In this document: positions 38,949-47,306 of the stretch, one piece after another
Numbering within the stretch: the first letter of the stretch is position 1
Layout: each line of letters opens with the position of its first letter
Source: Mesorhizobium sp. 131-2-1
Lineage (GTDB): Bacteria; Pseudomonadota; Alphaproteobacteria; Rhizobiales; Rhizobiaceae
NCBI RefSeq assembly: GCF_016756535.1
Contig: NZ_AP023247.1
Location: forward strand, 5,208,501-5,272,500
Reading direction: 5' to 3'
DNA length: 64,000 bases
Translations under genes and position numbers: made by a program
The notes under the pieces: model-generated
Databases searched by the model: none
Told to the model about the DNA's origin: nothing
What the model saw: the letters and a program-made list of their open reading frames with translations, nothing else

Positions 38949-39443
38949 ATGGTGTCGATGCGTGTCCTTGCAGCGTTTGGCGTCAGCCTGTCGGCGATCA
39001 CCGGCGGCGCGCAGGCTTCGTCCATTGTCGTGTTGGGCGCGTCGACCACGACGCCTTCCATCGTCCGGCTGGCGCCCGAACCGATGAAGCCGGGCTCGAT
39101 GCCGTCGGTCGTGGCGCTTGGCGAGCCGCCGCCCGATGTCACCGACGAGAAGGTGGCGGCGATCCCCGAGAAGCCGGCCCACCATGGCTCCATGCAGAGC
39201 CCGATGATCATTCGCGGCGGCGTCGTCGGCGGCGCCTTTGCAACGCCTGCCGCCGCGCCGGCCAAGGCCACCACCGCCACGGCGCCGGCGACCGACACGA
39301 AACCCGCCGACGACGGCAAGCCGGCGGAAACGGCGACCGCTTCGAACGGCACTGCCGAGGCGAAGCCTCAGCCCGAGCCGAAGCAACCACAACCGGCAGC
39401 GGCGCAGCCGGCTCCGATATCCCCTGTCGAGAAAGCCATGTAA
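38949..39443 (+). CDS. Exported Ala/Pro-rich hypothetical protein
   Basis: This 164-residue protein starts MVSMRVLAAFGVSLSAITGG with a signal peptide ending near AQASS. The mature part is low-complexity: Ala/Pro/Thr/Lys-rich from about residue 95 (ATPAAAPAKATTATAP), ending PISPVEKAM. The conserved core is around SIVVLGASTTTPSIVRL. Such proteins are common in rhizobia without known roles; an envelope linker is plausible. The ATG at 38949 is preferred over an upstream ATG at 38877, which would precede the signal peptide. It is the first of two exported genes in a row. Confidence 0.6.
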   Translation: MVSMRVLAAFGVSLSAITGGAQASSIVVLGASTTTPSIVRLAPEPMKPGSMPSVVALGEPPPDVTDEKVAAIPEKPAHHGSMQSPMIIRGGVVGGAFATPAAAPAKATTATAPATDTKPADDGKPAETATASNGTAEAKPQPEPKQPQPAAAQPAPISPVEKAM

Positions 39444-39575
39444 GCTTTCAGTGGAGGCGTATCCGTCATCCGGCGCATATGCCCGGATGGCAGTATTCCT
39501 CCTGATTCCATCGCTACTGCCCGAATTGTCGGGCGGCTTCAGTGGAAGAAGACTGGTTTTCAAAAGGGGGTCACT

Positions 39576-39959
39576 ATGAACGAGACGAGACGATTTGCCG
39601 TCGCCGCATTGCTGCTGGCGCTGGGCACGAGCACGGCGCGGGCCGACGACATGCTCGGCTCCTATGTCGCGCGCATTTCCGAGCGCGACCATCACGCCAG
39701 CGACGGCTACGCGCTGGACAGCGCTGCGCAGATGGTGCGGCAGGACCGCGCCAACTGGCACAAGTTCCATCGGCGCGACCGTGACGACGAAGGCGATGCC
39801 TGGTTCCGCAGCAATGAAGACCGCGCCGATCTGGAGCGAATGCTGAGGCGCGGCGGCGCGATGAGCGGCGCGACACGTCGCGCCATCGTCAATGGCGAGC
39901 CGCTGATCCAGGTCGACGTCTATTCGAACAGTGTCTACGTCAGCATCCTCGAGGACTGA
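39576..39959 (+). CDS. Small exported hypothetical protein
   Basis: This 127-residue protein has a clear signal peptide (MNETRRFAVAALLLALGTST, cleavage after ARA). The mature domain is charged: Asp/Arg-rich (SERDHHASDG, HKFHRRDRDDEGD), ending in IQVDVYSNSVYVSILED. AAGGGGG precedes the ATG. I do not recognise the family. A rho-independent terminator follows. The upstream gene also encodes an exported protein, 132 bases away. Confidence 0.65.
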   Translation: MNETRRFAVAALLLALGTSTARADDMLGSYVARISERDHHASDGYALDSAAQMVRQDRANWHKFHRRDRDDEGDAWFRSNEDRADLERMLRRGGAMSGATRRAIVNGEPLIQVDVYSNSVYVSILED

Positions 39960-39965
39960 CGACAA

Positions 39966-39994
39966 AAGGGCGGCACATTGACGCCGCCCCTTCT
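39966..39994 (+). terminator. Terminator hairpin after the small exported protein
   Basis: GGGCGGC (39968-39974) pairs with GCCGCCC (39983-39989) around an 8-base loop, followed by CTTCTT. The stem is strong and the T tract short. Confidence 0.65.
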
Positions 39995-40022
39995 TCAACT
40001 AGGCGGGCTACCTGTGGAGCGC

Positions 40023-40085
40023 GGCTCAGGCCGCCTCCAGGACGGCCAAGGCCGCCTGTAGGATGGCTCAGGCGGCTTCTTCCTT
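40023..40085. repeat. Three 21-nt tandem repeat units at the 3' end of the acidic gene
   Basis: Units start at 40023 (GGCTCAGGCCGCCTCCAGG), 40044 (GGCCAAGGCCGCCTGTAGG) and 40065 (GGCTCAGGCGGCTTCTTCC). The third contains the stop codon of the acidic protein; on the minus strand units 2 and 1 lie beyond the stop and read like further helical coding repeats. Confidence 0.75.
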
Positions 40086-40340
40086 GTCCTCGTCGGACTC
40101 GTCTTCGTCGTCCTCGCCTTCGGCCTTCACGCCGTCTTCTTCGTCCTCGCCGTCTTCGTCCTCGTCGTCACCCGACAGGGTGGCTTCCTCGTCGTCGCCG
40201 TCCTCGTCATCGTCAGACAGGTCGGCGGCTTCGACCGCGGCAGCGGCGGCATGGTCGAGGGTGTCGTCGGAAGCAGATTCGATCGCCTCGGCAGCGGCCG
40301 TGGTTTCTTCAGTGACTTCGATGTCGTGGTCGGAATTCAT
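40068..40340 (-). CDS. Extremely acidic protein, 90 aa
   Basis: About half of the residues in this 90-residue protein are Asp or Glu (for example DDDEDGDDEEATLSGDDEDE). The N-terminal part, about 45 residues, is Ala/Glu/Thr-rich and may form a helix; the rest is low-complexity. The start is ATG at 40340, with GGAGG 7 bases upstream. It has no membrane segment or signal. Such proteins can act as DNA mimics or cation/protein sinks, but nothing here decides. The high purine/pyrimidine bias could also mean a repeat-expanded relic, yet the frame is open and the ribosome site good. Confidence 0.6.
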   Translation of the reverse strand: MNSDHDIEVTEETTAAAEAIESASDDTLDHAAAAAVEAADLSDDDEDGDDEEATLSGDDEDEDGEDEEDGVKAEGEDDEDESDEDKEEAA

Positions 40341-40505
40341 GGCAAGCCTCCGTGGTTGGGGGAACGTCCTGATTCTCCCACGCGGAGGTCATCGTCATAT
40401 GACTGTAAGCCGGCTCCAGCGTATGAAATATTGGCGCCTGAAAGCGGGACCACACGCCCTCGCGCAGATGGGCGCAGGCAATTGCAGGGTCCGCGTTTTC
40501 AGCCG

Positions 40506-42659
40506 TCAGCCGGCGATCTTGGAGAAATCCGCGACCTGATCGGTGGCGGCGCGGATGCGGGCCAGCAGGGCCAGGCGGTTGGCGCGCACGGCCTGGTCCT
40601 CATCATTCACAAGAACCCGTTCAAAGAATGAATCAACCGGTTCACGCAACACGCTAAGCGCCAGCATGGCGGCGGAAAAATCTTCGTTTTGAATCGCTTG
40701 GCCGGCTTCCTTCTCGGCTTGATTCACCGCGGCAAACAGCGATTTCTCGGCATCCTCGCGAAACAGCGCCGGCTCGACACGATCGGCGACCAGCGTTTTC
40801 TTCTTCTCCTCGGCCGCCAGGATGTTGGCCGCGCGCTTGGTGCCGGCGAGCAGGTTCCTGCCATCGTCGCTGTCGAGGAAGGAGCCGAGAGCCTCGACGC
40901 GGCGCACGATCTGCAAGAGGTCGTCCGACTGCGGCGTGATGACGGCGTCGATCAGATCATGCCGCGCGCCCTGGTCGCGAAGATAGACTTTCAGGCGGTC
41001 GTGGAAGAAGGCGAGGAGGTCGGACTGCTGGCTTGCGCCGCCTGCGAAGTTTGCAAAGGCCTTGGCGAAGATCGACGTCAGCGCCAAACGAACGCGGTTC
41101 TCGATCAGGATCCTGACCACACCGAGCGCAGCACGCCGCAGCGCGAACGGATCCTTGCTGCCGGTTGGTTTCTCATCAATGGCCCAGAAACCGGTCAGCG
41201 TGTCGAGCTTGTCGGCGAGCGCGACGGCAACCGAGACCGGATCGGTCGGCACGCGGTCGGACGGGCCCTGCGGTTTGTAGTGCTCCTCGGCGGCCGCGGC
41301 GACGGATGGATGCTCGCCCTCCAGCAGCGCGTATTTGCGCCCCATGGCACCTTGCAGTTCCGGGAACTCACCAACCACCTCGGTCTGCAGATCGGCCTTG
41401 GCCAGCATTGCGGCGCGGCGCGCCAGCGCCGGATCGGCGCCGACGATCGGCGCCAGTTCCTCAGCCAGCCGCGCGATGCGCTCCACGCGCGCTCCTTGCG
41501 TGCCGAGCTTGGCGTGGAAGGTCACGTTGAGATGGTCGAGGCGTGCCATGCGCTGGTCGAGCGGCTTCTTCAGATCGAGCCCGAACTTTTCGGCCGACGC
41601 CTGGAGCTCGCTGAGATCCGGCAGATCGCCCTGGTCGGTCTTCCAGAAATAGAGCGCATCGGACAGGCGGGCGCGCACCACCTTGCCGTTGCCGTGCGCG
41701 ATCTCCTTGCCGCCATCGCTCGCCTCGATGTTGGCGACGAGGATGAAGCGGTTGGACAGGTCCTCGCCCGCCCCTTGCGGCCGGGTGACGAAGCACTTCT
41801 GGTTGGCGCGGATGGTCAGCCGGATGACCTCGGGCGGTATGGCGAGGAAATCCTGCTCGAATTCGCCCATCAGCACGACCGGCCATTCGACAAGGCCGGA
41901 CACTTCCTCCAGCAGCCCCTCGTCCTCGACCAGGTCGAGGCCGTTGGCGAAGGCGAGGTTGCGGGCGTCGGCAAGGATGATCTCCTTGCGGCGGTCGGCA
42001 TCGAGCACGACCTTGGCCGCTTCCAGCTTCGACACATAGTCGTCGAAGCGGCGCACGGTGAAATCGCCCGGCGCCAGGAAACGATGGCCATAGGTGACGT
42101 TGCCGGAGCGGATGCCGTCGATCTCGAAATCGACCACCACCGGCTCCTCGGTCTCGGGTCCGAAGGTGCAGACGATCGATTGGAGCGGCCGCACCCAGCG
42201 CAACGAGCCGGGCTTGGCCGAGGCCGGTCCCCAGCGCATCGATTTCGGCCACGGGAAGCTGCGGATGATCGCCGGCACCAGTTCGGCGATGATTTCTTCA
42301 GCCGCCCTGCCCGGCTTGGAGATATGGGCGACATAGAAGTCGCCTCTCTTCGGGTCGGAATGGACATGCGCCTCGGCGATCGAGGCGAGGCCCGCCTTGC
42401 GCAGGAAGCCCTGCACCGCCTGCTCCGGCGCAGAGGTGGCTGGTCCCTTGATCTCCTCGCGAATGTCCTTGGAACGCGCCGTCAGGCCGCGAATGTCGAG
42501 CGCCAGGCGCCGCGGCGTCCAGTACTCGCGCGCCGCTTCGTAGGTGAGACCCGCCTCGACCAGGCCGTCGGTCAGCATCTTCCTGAGGTCGCCCGCAGCC
42601 TTGCGCTGCATGCGCGCGGGGATTTCCTCGGAGCGAAGTTCCAGAAGCAGGTCGGGCAT
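40506..42659 (-). CDS. glyS: Glycyl-tRNA synthetase beta subunit
   Basis: This 717-residue subunit binds tRNA for the alpha2-beta2 glycyl-tRNA synthetase. Family features are [20 protein letters not shown] at the start, KSMRWG and the [18 protein letters not shown] segment. An HD-like domain and the C-terminal anticodon-binding domain with FFERVLVND follow. The ATG at 42659 is preceded by a good ribosome site. GlyQ is encoded upstream on the same strand, but a DUF559 gene and repeats (about 900 bases) lie between, an unusual break in a pair normally nearly adjacent. Confidence 0.96.
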   Translation of the reverse strand: MPDLLLELRSEEIPARMQRKAAGDLRKMLTDGLVEAGLTYEAAREYWTPRRLALDIRGLTARSKDIREEIKGPATSAPEQAVQGFLRKAGLASIAEAHVHSDPKRGDFYVAHISKPGRAAEEIIAELVPAIIRSFPWPKSMRWGPASAKPGSLRWVRPLQSIVCTFGPETEEPVVVDFEIDGIRSGNVTYGHRFLAPGDFTVRRFDDYVSKLEAAKVVLDADRRKEIILADARNLAFANGLDLVEDEGLLEEVSGLVEWPVVLMGEFEQDFLAIPPEVIRLTIRANQKCFVTRPQGAGEDLSNRFILVANIEASDGGKEIAHGNGKVVRARLSDALYFWKTDQGDLPDLSELQASAEKFGLDLKKPLDQRMARLDHLNVTFHAKLGTQGARVERIARLAEELAPIVGADPALARRAAMLAKADLQTEVVGEFPELQGAMGRKYALLEGEHPSVAAAAEEHYKPQGPSDRVPTDPVSVAVALADKLDTLTGFWAIDEKPTGSKDPFALRRAALGVVRILIENRVRLALTSIFAKAFANFAGGASQQSDLLAFFHDRLKVYLRDQGARHDLIDAVITPQSDDLLQIVRRVEALGSFLDSDDGRNLLAGTKRAANILAAEEKKKTLVADRVEPALFREDAEKSLFAAVNQAEKEAGQAIQNEDFSAAMLALSVLREPVDSFFERVLVNDEDQAVRANRLALLARIRAATDQVADFSKIAG

Positions 42660-42673
42660 AGGGTTGGCTCCTT

Positions 42674-42712
42674 ACCCTCCCCTCGATGGGGAGGGTCGGC
42701 GCGTAGCGCCGG
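42674..42712. repeat. Palindromic repeat flanking DUF559, glyS side
   Basis: Two adjacent hairpins: CCCTCCCC/GGGGAGGG (42675-42695) and CGGCGC/GCGCCG (42698-42712). The same module in reverse orientation flanks the other side of the DUF559 gene. Confidence 0.75.
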
Positions 42713-42729
42713 GGTGGGGTGGCGGCGTC

Positions 42730-43131
42730 TCAACCGCCAACACCGTCGGCACCATCGCGCAAACGCAGGTGTGATTTCCGTTCTTCCACCGCCGCATAAA
42801 TTGTATCGAGGACGGAATCCAGTTCGTTTTTTATCTCGTGGTTCCAGAAACGAAGGACACGATAGCCCTGGCTTTCAAACCATCGTGTTCTAGCCTCATC
42901 ATGGCTCTGCTGGTCATCAAAACTGTGGTGGAAGCCATCTGCTTCGATAATCAGCTTCAGCCGATGTGAGATGAAGTCGGGGTAGTAGCCGCCTACGGAT
43001 GCCTGTCGGCGAAAGTGCGTGCCCTCTACCGGAATGCGCCAGAGGTGCCGCCACAACGTACGTTCTTCCTCGGTCATAGTCGCGCGAAGCCTTCGCGCGG
43101 ACTGCAGCTTGAACCGATCGAGTTTTGGCAT
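42730..43131 (-). CDS. DUF559 (Vsr-like) endonuclease domain protein
   Basis: This 133-residue protein has the DUF559 fold, related to very-short-patch-repair endonucleases and PD-(D/E)xK nucleases. It contains EEERTLWRHL, then RRQASVGGYYPDF (Asp52), LIIEADGFHH (Glu63, Asp65) and FESQGYRVLRFWNHEI. The ATG at 43131 is preferred; further upstream the frame translates a repeat. DUF559 proteins have no assigned role; nicking or repair of DNA is inferred from the fold. The gene is bounded by inverted palindromic repeats between glyQ and glyS, which suggests a mobile or selfish cassette. Confidence 0.85.
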   Translation of the reverse strand: MPKLDRFKLQSARRLRATMTEEERTLWRHLWRIPVEGTHFRRQASVGGYYPDFISHRLKLIIEADGFHHSFDDQQSHDEARTRWFESQGYRVLRFWNHEIKNELDSVLDTIYAAVEERKSHLRLRDGADGVGG

Positions 43132-43155
43132 TGGGAATCGCGCAGCACCCCCACC

Positions 43156-43193
43156 CGCCGCTTCGCGGCGACCTCCCCCATCAAGGGGGAGGT
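43156..43193. repeat. Palindromic repeat flanking DUF559, glyQ side
   Basis: CGCCGCTTCGCGGCG (43156-43170) followed by ACCTCCCCC/GGGGGAGGT (43171-43193) is the mirror image of the module at 42674-42712. Together they bracket a segment of about 520 bases. Confidence 0.75.
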
Positions 43194-43385
43194 AGGAGCG
43201 GCATAGCAACTCGGCTCGCCGCTGTCACCCCTGCCTGCCGATCGCCGGATCGAGCTGTTTCAGGAAATTATCAGATCTTTGTCGGGACGAAGCGGGCCCA
43301 CCCGTCCTAAGAGCAGAAATCCCGTGAACCAAACGCTGCGCTGAAGCGACCAACGCTCAGGCAGAGACCTATTGGCTGAACGACC

Positions 43386-43565
43386 ATGAAAACGGTATCG
43401 AGAACCCTGCAGATCCTGGCACTGAGCGCCTGTTTCGCCGCCCAGGCGCATGGCACGTTCACGATGCCGGGTGTGCGGCAGGCGATGCGCACGATCGATG
43501 GCGCAAGCAGCCAGAACTCGCTGCCGATCACCGCCGCCACTGAAATCGCAATCGTGTCGAGCTAG
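43386..43565 (+). CDS. Short exported peptide, 59 aa
   Basis: The frame from ATG 43386 reads [20 protein letters not shown] and continues to TAG at 43563-43565. A basic N-terminus, a hydrophobic core and AQAHG look like a signal peptide; the mature part would be about 36 residues and contains [16 protein letters not shown]. It overlaps the glyQ stop by a few bases on the opposite strand. The ribosome site is weak and no homologue comes to mind, so translation is uncertain; the signal-peptide pattern is the only support. Confidence 0.4.
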   Translation: MKTVSRTLQILALSACFAAQAHGTFTMPGVRQAMRTIDGASSQNSLPITAATEIAIVSS

Positions 43566-44539
43566 GCCGCCAGGCCGCCCGCCTCGGTCTGCAGGAAGGC
43601 TTCGCCGCAGGCCTTGGCCAGGTTGCGCACCTTGAGGATGTAGCTCTGCCGTTCGGTGACCGAGATCACGCCGCGCGCGTCGAGCAGGTTGAAGACATGG
43701 CTGGCCTTGATGCACTGGTCATAGGCCGGCAGCACCATGCGGTGCCTCGCCTGCGCGTTACTCGACCCGGGCGCGCCGGCTGCGAGCAGCGCCTTGCATT
43801 CGGCCTCGGCGTCCTCGAAGTGCCTGAGCAGCATCGCGGTGTTGGCGAATTCGAAATTGTGGCGCGAATATTCCTGCTCGGCCTGCAGGAAGACGTCGCC
43901 ATAGGTGACCTTATCGGCGCCCTCGCGGCCGTTGAAGTTGAGGTCGTAGACATTGTCGACGCCCTGCACATACATGGCGAGGCGCTCCAGACCGTAGGTG
44001 AGCTCGCCGGCCACCGGCGCGCATTCGATGCCGCAGACCTGCTGAAAATAGGTGAACTGCGACACTTCCATGCCGTCGCACCAGCACTCCCAGCCGAGCC
44101 CCCAGGCGCCCAGCGTCGGGCTCTCCCAATCGTCCTCGACGAAGCGGATGTCGTGCAGCAGCGGATCGACGCCGATGGCTTCCAGCGAGCCGAGATAGAG
44201 TTCCTGCAGATTGGGCGGGTTCGGCTTCAGGATCACCTGGTACTGGTAATAGTGCTGCAGCCGGTTGGGGTTCTCGCCATAGCGGCCGTCCTTCGGCCGG
44301 CGCGAAGGCTGCACATAGGCGGCGTTCCAGCGCTTCGGGCCCAAAGCGCGCAAGGTGGTTGCTGGGTGGAAAGTGCCTGCGCCGACCTCCATGTCGTAGG
44401 GCTGCAGGATGACGCAGCCATAGTTCGCCCAGTAATTGTGCAAGGTCAGGATCAGCCCCTGGAAGGAGCGGCTGGGATGCATATGGGCGGGAATGTCGAC
44501 GGTCACGGCGGCCTCGATGGAGCGGCTGGATACGGGCAC
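43562..44539 (-). CDS. glyQ: Glycyl-tRNA synthetase alpha subunit
   Basis: This 325-residue catalytic subunit forms glycyl-adenylate; it pairs with GlyS. Diagnostic segments are [54 protein letters not shown] and VSQFTYFQQ. The frame starts at GTG 44539, but GTG 44506 and ATG 44482 (MHPSRSF) are equally credible, because family conservation begins only at SFQGL. It is read in the same direction as glyS, upstream of the DUF559 insert. The product needs GlyS for activity. Confidence 0.95.
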   Translation of the reverse strand: MPVSSRSIEAAVTVDIPAHMHPSRSFQGLILTLHNYWANYGCVILQPYDMEVGAGTFHPATTLRALGPKRWNAAYVQPSRRPKDGRYGENPNRLQHYYQYQVILKPNPPNLQELYLGSLEAIGVDPLLHDIRFVEDDWESPTLGAWGLGWECWCDGMEVSQFTYFQQVCGIECAPVAGELTYGLERLAMYVQGVDNVYDLNFNGREGADKVTYGDVFLQAEQEYSRHNFEFANTAMLLRHFEDAEAECKALLAAGAPGSSNAQARHRMVLPAYDQCIKASHVFNLLDARGVISVTERQSYILKVRNLAKACGEAFLQTEAGGLAA

Positions 44540-44653
44540 GTCCTAGAGGCCCGGCCGGCAAGCGTCAAGGCAAGGCCCGCGACTGGCCCATTGCCGGCAA
44601 GACCGGGCCGCGGTCTGTTCGACGCCGCAGCCACCAGCAACAGCAGGTCAGCC

Positions 44654-45115
44654 ATGCCGGACCCGATCAGCATCCGCCCCGTCAGGCGAGAGGATTTCGA
44701 GCAATGGCTGCCGCTCTGGGACGGCTACAACGCCTTTTACGGCCGATCGGGCGAGACAGCCCTGGCCGAGGAGGTCACGACCATGACCTGGTCACGCTTC
44801 TTCGACGCCTACGAGCCGGTGCATGCGCTGGTGGCCGAAAGCGAAGGACGCCTTCTCGGTCTCGTCCACTATCTTTACCACCGCAGCACGACGGCGATCG
44901 CGCCGAACTGCTATCTGCAGGATCTGTTCACCACCCAGGCCGCGCGCGGCAAGGGCGTCGGCCGGGCACTCATAAGCGCCGTTTACGAGCGCGCCGAAGC
45001 CGCCGGCGCCGGCCGCGTGTATTGGCAGACGCATGAGACCAATCAGACGGCGATGCAACTCTACGACAAGGTCGCCGAGCGCTCGGGGTTCGTCGTCTAC
45101 AGAAAGCTGTTCTGA
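44654..45115 (+). CDS. GNAT family N-acetyltransferase
   Basis: This 153-residue protein has the GNAT acetyl-CoA fold: the start MPDPISIRPVRREDF, the beta-4/alpha-3 CoA-binding stretch CYLQDLFTTQAARGKGVGRAL (the family R/Q-x-x-G-x-G/A), and a C-terminal ERSGFVVYRK strand. The substrate is not predictable. The ATG at 44654 gives a full-length domain. The gene is divergent from glyQ (about 115 bases) and ends in a bidirectional terminator shared with the TPR gene. Confidence 0.9.
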   Translation: MPDPISIRPVRREDFEQWLPLWDGYNAFYGRSGETALAEEVTTMTWSRFFDAYEPVHALVAESEGRLLGLVHYLYHRSTTAIAPNCYLQDLFTTQAARGKGVGRALISAVYERAEAAGAGRVYWQTHETNQTAMQLYDKVAERSGFVVYRKLF

Positions 45116-45124
45116 AAACAAAAA

Positions 45125-45150
45125 CGGGGCTCCCCAGGAGCCCCGTTCAT
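45125..45150. terminator. Bidirectional rho-independent terminator
   Basis: CGGGGCTCC (45125-45133) pairs with GGAGCCCCG (45137-45145) around a 3-base loop. AAAACA precedes and TTCAT follows, giving usable T tracts in both directions, between the convergent GNAT and TPR genes. Confidence 0.85.
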
Positions 45151-45167
45151 AAATCAAATCGCCGATA

Positions 45168-46940
45168 TCACCCCTTCGGCGCGGGCGTGACCGGCTTGAC
45201 CTTCGGGGTTTCCTGCGCCGTGTTGGATTCGATCGGCGGCAGGCCCTTGAGCAGCTTCTGCTGCAAGGTGGCGAGCACGTCGGGGTCCGGCTTCAGGTCG
45301 CGGGCCTGGTTCCACTGGTAGGTGGCTTCCAGCTTGCGGCCGACGCGCCAGTAGGCATCGCCGAGATGGTCGTTCAGAACCGGGTCTTCCGGCTTCAGCG
45401 ACACGGCACGCTCCATTTCGCGGACCGCGTCCTCGAACCGGCCCATGCGGAAATAGGCCCAGCCCAGCGAATCGACGATGTAGCCGTCGCTCGGCCTGAG
45501 GTCGACGGCCTTCTGGATCATCGCCAGGCCTTCCTTGAGGTTCATGTTCATGTCGACCCAGGAATAGCCGAGATAGTTCAGAACCTGCGGCTGGTCGGGG
45601 AACAGCTCCAGCGCCTTGCGGAAGTTCGGCTCGGCCTTCGGCCATTCCTTCAGCCGCTCATAGGCGATGCCGCGCTGGTAGAAGATGTTCCAGTTGGCAT
45701 TGGTCGGCGTCTTCAGCACCTCGACGGCCTTGTCGTAGAGGTTGGCGGCAGAGCGGAAGTCCTCCTTGGAGGAATAGACGCCGCCCAGCGCCAGATAGGC
45801 GCGCATATCGTCCGGATGCTTTTCGACGAACGCCTTCAGATGGGTGATCGCCTCATCATGGCGATCGAGATCGGCGAGGTTGAGGCCGAGCTGCAGGTCG
45901 GAAAGCTCCTTCAGCGGCGATGAATCGGGAATGCGCCTATAGAGTGCTATTGCGCCCTCGCCGTCCTTCAGCTGCTCGGCGACGGCGGCGAGTTGCACCA
46001 GGGCCGCATCGCTGTCGGGCTTCAGCGCCAGCGCATATTGCAGATAGAGGCGCACGAACGGCTCGCCGCCGCCGCGATTGAGCGCGGTGGCGAGATCGAG
46101 CAGAATCTCGGAGGCGCCGTCGGACGGGCCGGCGATGAAGGGCTCGATCTTGTCGCCCTTGTTGATCCTGTCGCGGAGCGTCGTGATTTCCAGCTTGCCC
46201 GGCGCGAATGCCTCGGCTTGGTCGAGCACCGAAAGCGCCTTGGCCTTGTCGCCCTTGCGGGCGAGGAAGGAGGCGTAGGCCTGCGCGTTGCGCATCCACG
46301 TCTCCGGCGCTGCACCGCCGGCGGTGGTGTCCTGCAGCGTCGCGGCGTAGATCTGATCGGCCTTCTCCGACATGCCCGCGGCGTCGGCAATCAGCGCGCG
46401 GTGGAAGGATTTGAACAGGCCGAACCAGTCGGGGCCTTGCAGCTTGTCGATGGCGGCCATGGCATCGGCGGGCTCGCCGGCGCCTTCCTTGGCCCAGCCG
46501 CTCATGACGCCGGACAACAGCCGGTCGAGATCGGATTCGAGCGACAGTTTCAGCCAGTACTCAGCCTTGGAGAAATCCTTCTTGTGGAAGGAATCTACCG
46601 CCAGCGCCAAGCGCGAGAAGCGCTCGACATCGGGCACTTCCTTGAGCTTGTCGGCATAGACGAGCGATTCCCCGAAGCGGCCCTGCGCGATCAGCGACAG
46701 CATCAGGCTCTGCTGCAGCGTGGTGTCGCCGGGCGCAAAGGCGAGCGCCTGCTTGTAATAGGCGATGGCACTGTCGAGATCGTTGTCGCCTTCGGCAATG
46801 CGGGCGGCGAGATAGGCGCCGGAGAACGACGTGATCTTGACCGGCTCGGTGGTTTGCTTGGCGTAGGCCGGCAGACCCGAGATCGCCATGCCCGTCACAA
46901 TTGCCAGCCCTGCGAGCCAGCGCGCACGTCCTTGCCGCAT
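45168..46940 (-). CDS. TPR repeat protein, exported
   Basis: This 590-residue protein starts at ATG 46940 with a signal sequence (MRQGRARWLAGLAIVTGMAI, ending near PAYAKQ). About nine or ten tetratricopeptide repeats follow, for example AIAYYKQALAFAPGDTTLQQ, ALGGVYSSKEDFRSAANLYD and NYLGYSWVDMNMNLKEGLAM. The C-terminal tail is Pro/Lys-rich. TPR arrays mediate protein interactions, here presumably in the periplasm. The frame is open further upstream, but the signal peptide fixes this start. A candidate promoter and palindrome lie upstream; a terminator follows. Confidence 0.88.
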   Translation of the reverse strand: MRQGRARWLAGLAIVTGMAISGLPAYAKQTTEPVKITSFSGAYLAARIAEGDNDLDSAIAYYKQALAFAPGDTTLQQSLMLSLIAQGRFGESLVYADKLKEVPDVERFSRLALAVDSFHKKDFSKAEYWLKLSLESDLDRLLSGVMSGWAKEGAGEPADAMAAIDKLQGPDWFGLFKSFHRALIADAAGMSEKADQIYAATLQDTTAGGAAPETWMRNAQAYASFLARKGDKAKALSVLDQAEAFAPGKLEITTLRDRINKGDKIEPFIAGPSDGASEILLDLATALNRGGGEPFVRLYLQYALALKPDSDAALVQLAAVAEQLKDGEGAIALYRRIPDSSPLKELSDLQLGLNLADLDRHDEAITHLKAFVEKHPDDMRAYLALGGVYSSKEDFRSAANLYDKAVEVLKTPTNANWNIFYQRGIAYERLKEWPKAEPNFRKALELFPDQPQVLNYLGYSWVDMNMNLKEGLAMIQKAVDLRPSDGYIVDSLGWAYFRMGRFEDAVREMERAVSLKPEDPVLNDHLGDAYWRVGRKLEATYQWNQARDLKPDPDVLATLQQKLLKGLPPIESNTAQETPKVKPVTPAPKG

Positions 46941-47306
46941 CGTATCCCTTTCAGCCAGACGCAATCCCCAAGTCGATGGGACCGCCACAGACTCGGTCTT
47001 TTCCCGACAAAGCATGGCCTTTTTGGGGTCAGGCTTCAATCCGGGCCGAATTCACAATCGGGTCACCCGATTAACGAACCATGACGAAGCATTATAGCAG
47101 ATCGCGCGGCCAACCTACACCTTGACATGATGATCTACGCCTTGGCGTCACGATAGCCGCTCGCGGCGACCCCGCCGGATAGCCCGGCCCATTCGCAGCC
47201 CTGGCAGGCCTGGCGCGTCAAGCCTGTGTAAAAGGCCCGCGCATAGTGTGCATTGGCCGCGTCGAGAACGTGTGCCGGGCGGGATTGGCAGTCCGCCGCC
47301 CGAACC
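46941..47306. other. Intergenic region between the TPR and polyprenyl synthase genes
   Basis: This 366-base stretch is upstream of the TPR gene and downstream of the polyprenyl synthase gene. It holds a TATAAT-like -10 and a perfect palindrome. At 47140-47306 on the minus strand a codon-like pattern reaches TAG but lacks a start codon; it may be a gene remnant. Confidence 0.5.
47056..47096 (-). promoter_or_regulatory. Candidate promoter and operator for the TPR gene
   Basis: On the minus strand, TATAAT (47091-47096) is followed 18 bases later by the perfect palindrome AATCGGGTCACCCGATT (47056-47072), at an operator-like position. No convincing -35 is seen. Confidence 0.4.

Noticed and set aside
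40023..40085. CRISPR-like array
   Set aside because: Units are contiguous 21-nt repeats without spacers and with no cas genes nearby.
40689..42893. Plus-strand open frame of 734 codons opposite glyS
   Set aside because: Low-complexity His/Arg/Glu-rich translation without a known domain; glyS on the other strand is certain.
42674..43193. Classical insertion sequence between glyQ and glyS
   Set aside because: No transposase gene; the only gene is a nuclease-like DUF559 protein, so it is listed as a repeat-flanked cassette instead.
47140..47306. Codon-like minus-strand pattern ending in TAG near 47149
   Set aside because: No start codon with ribosome site, only a TTG deep inside; a remnant at best.
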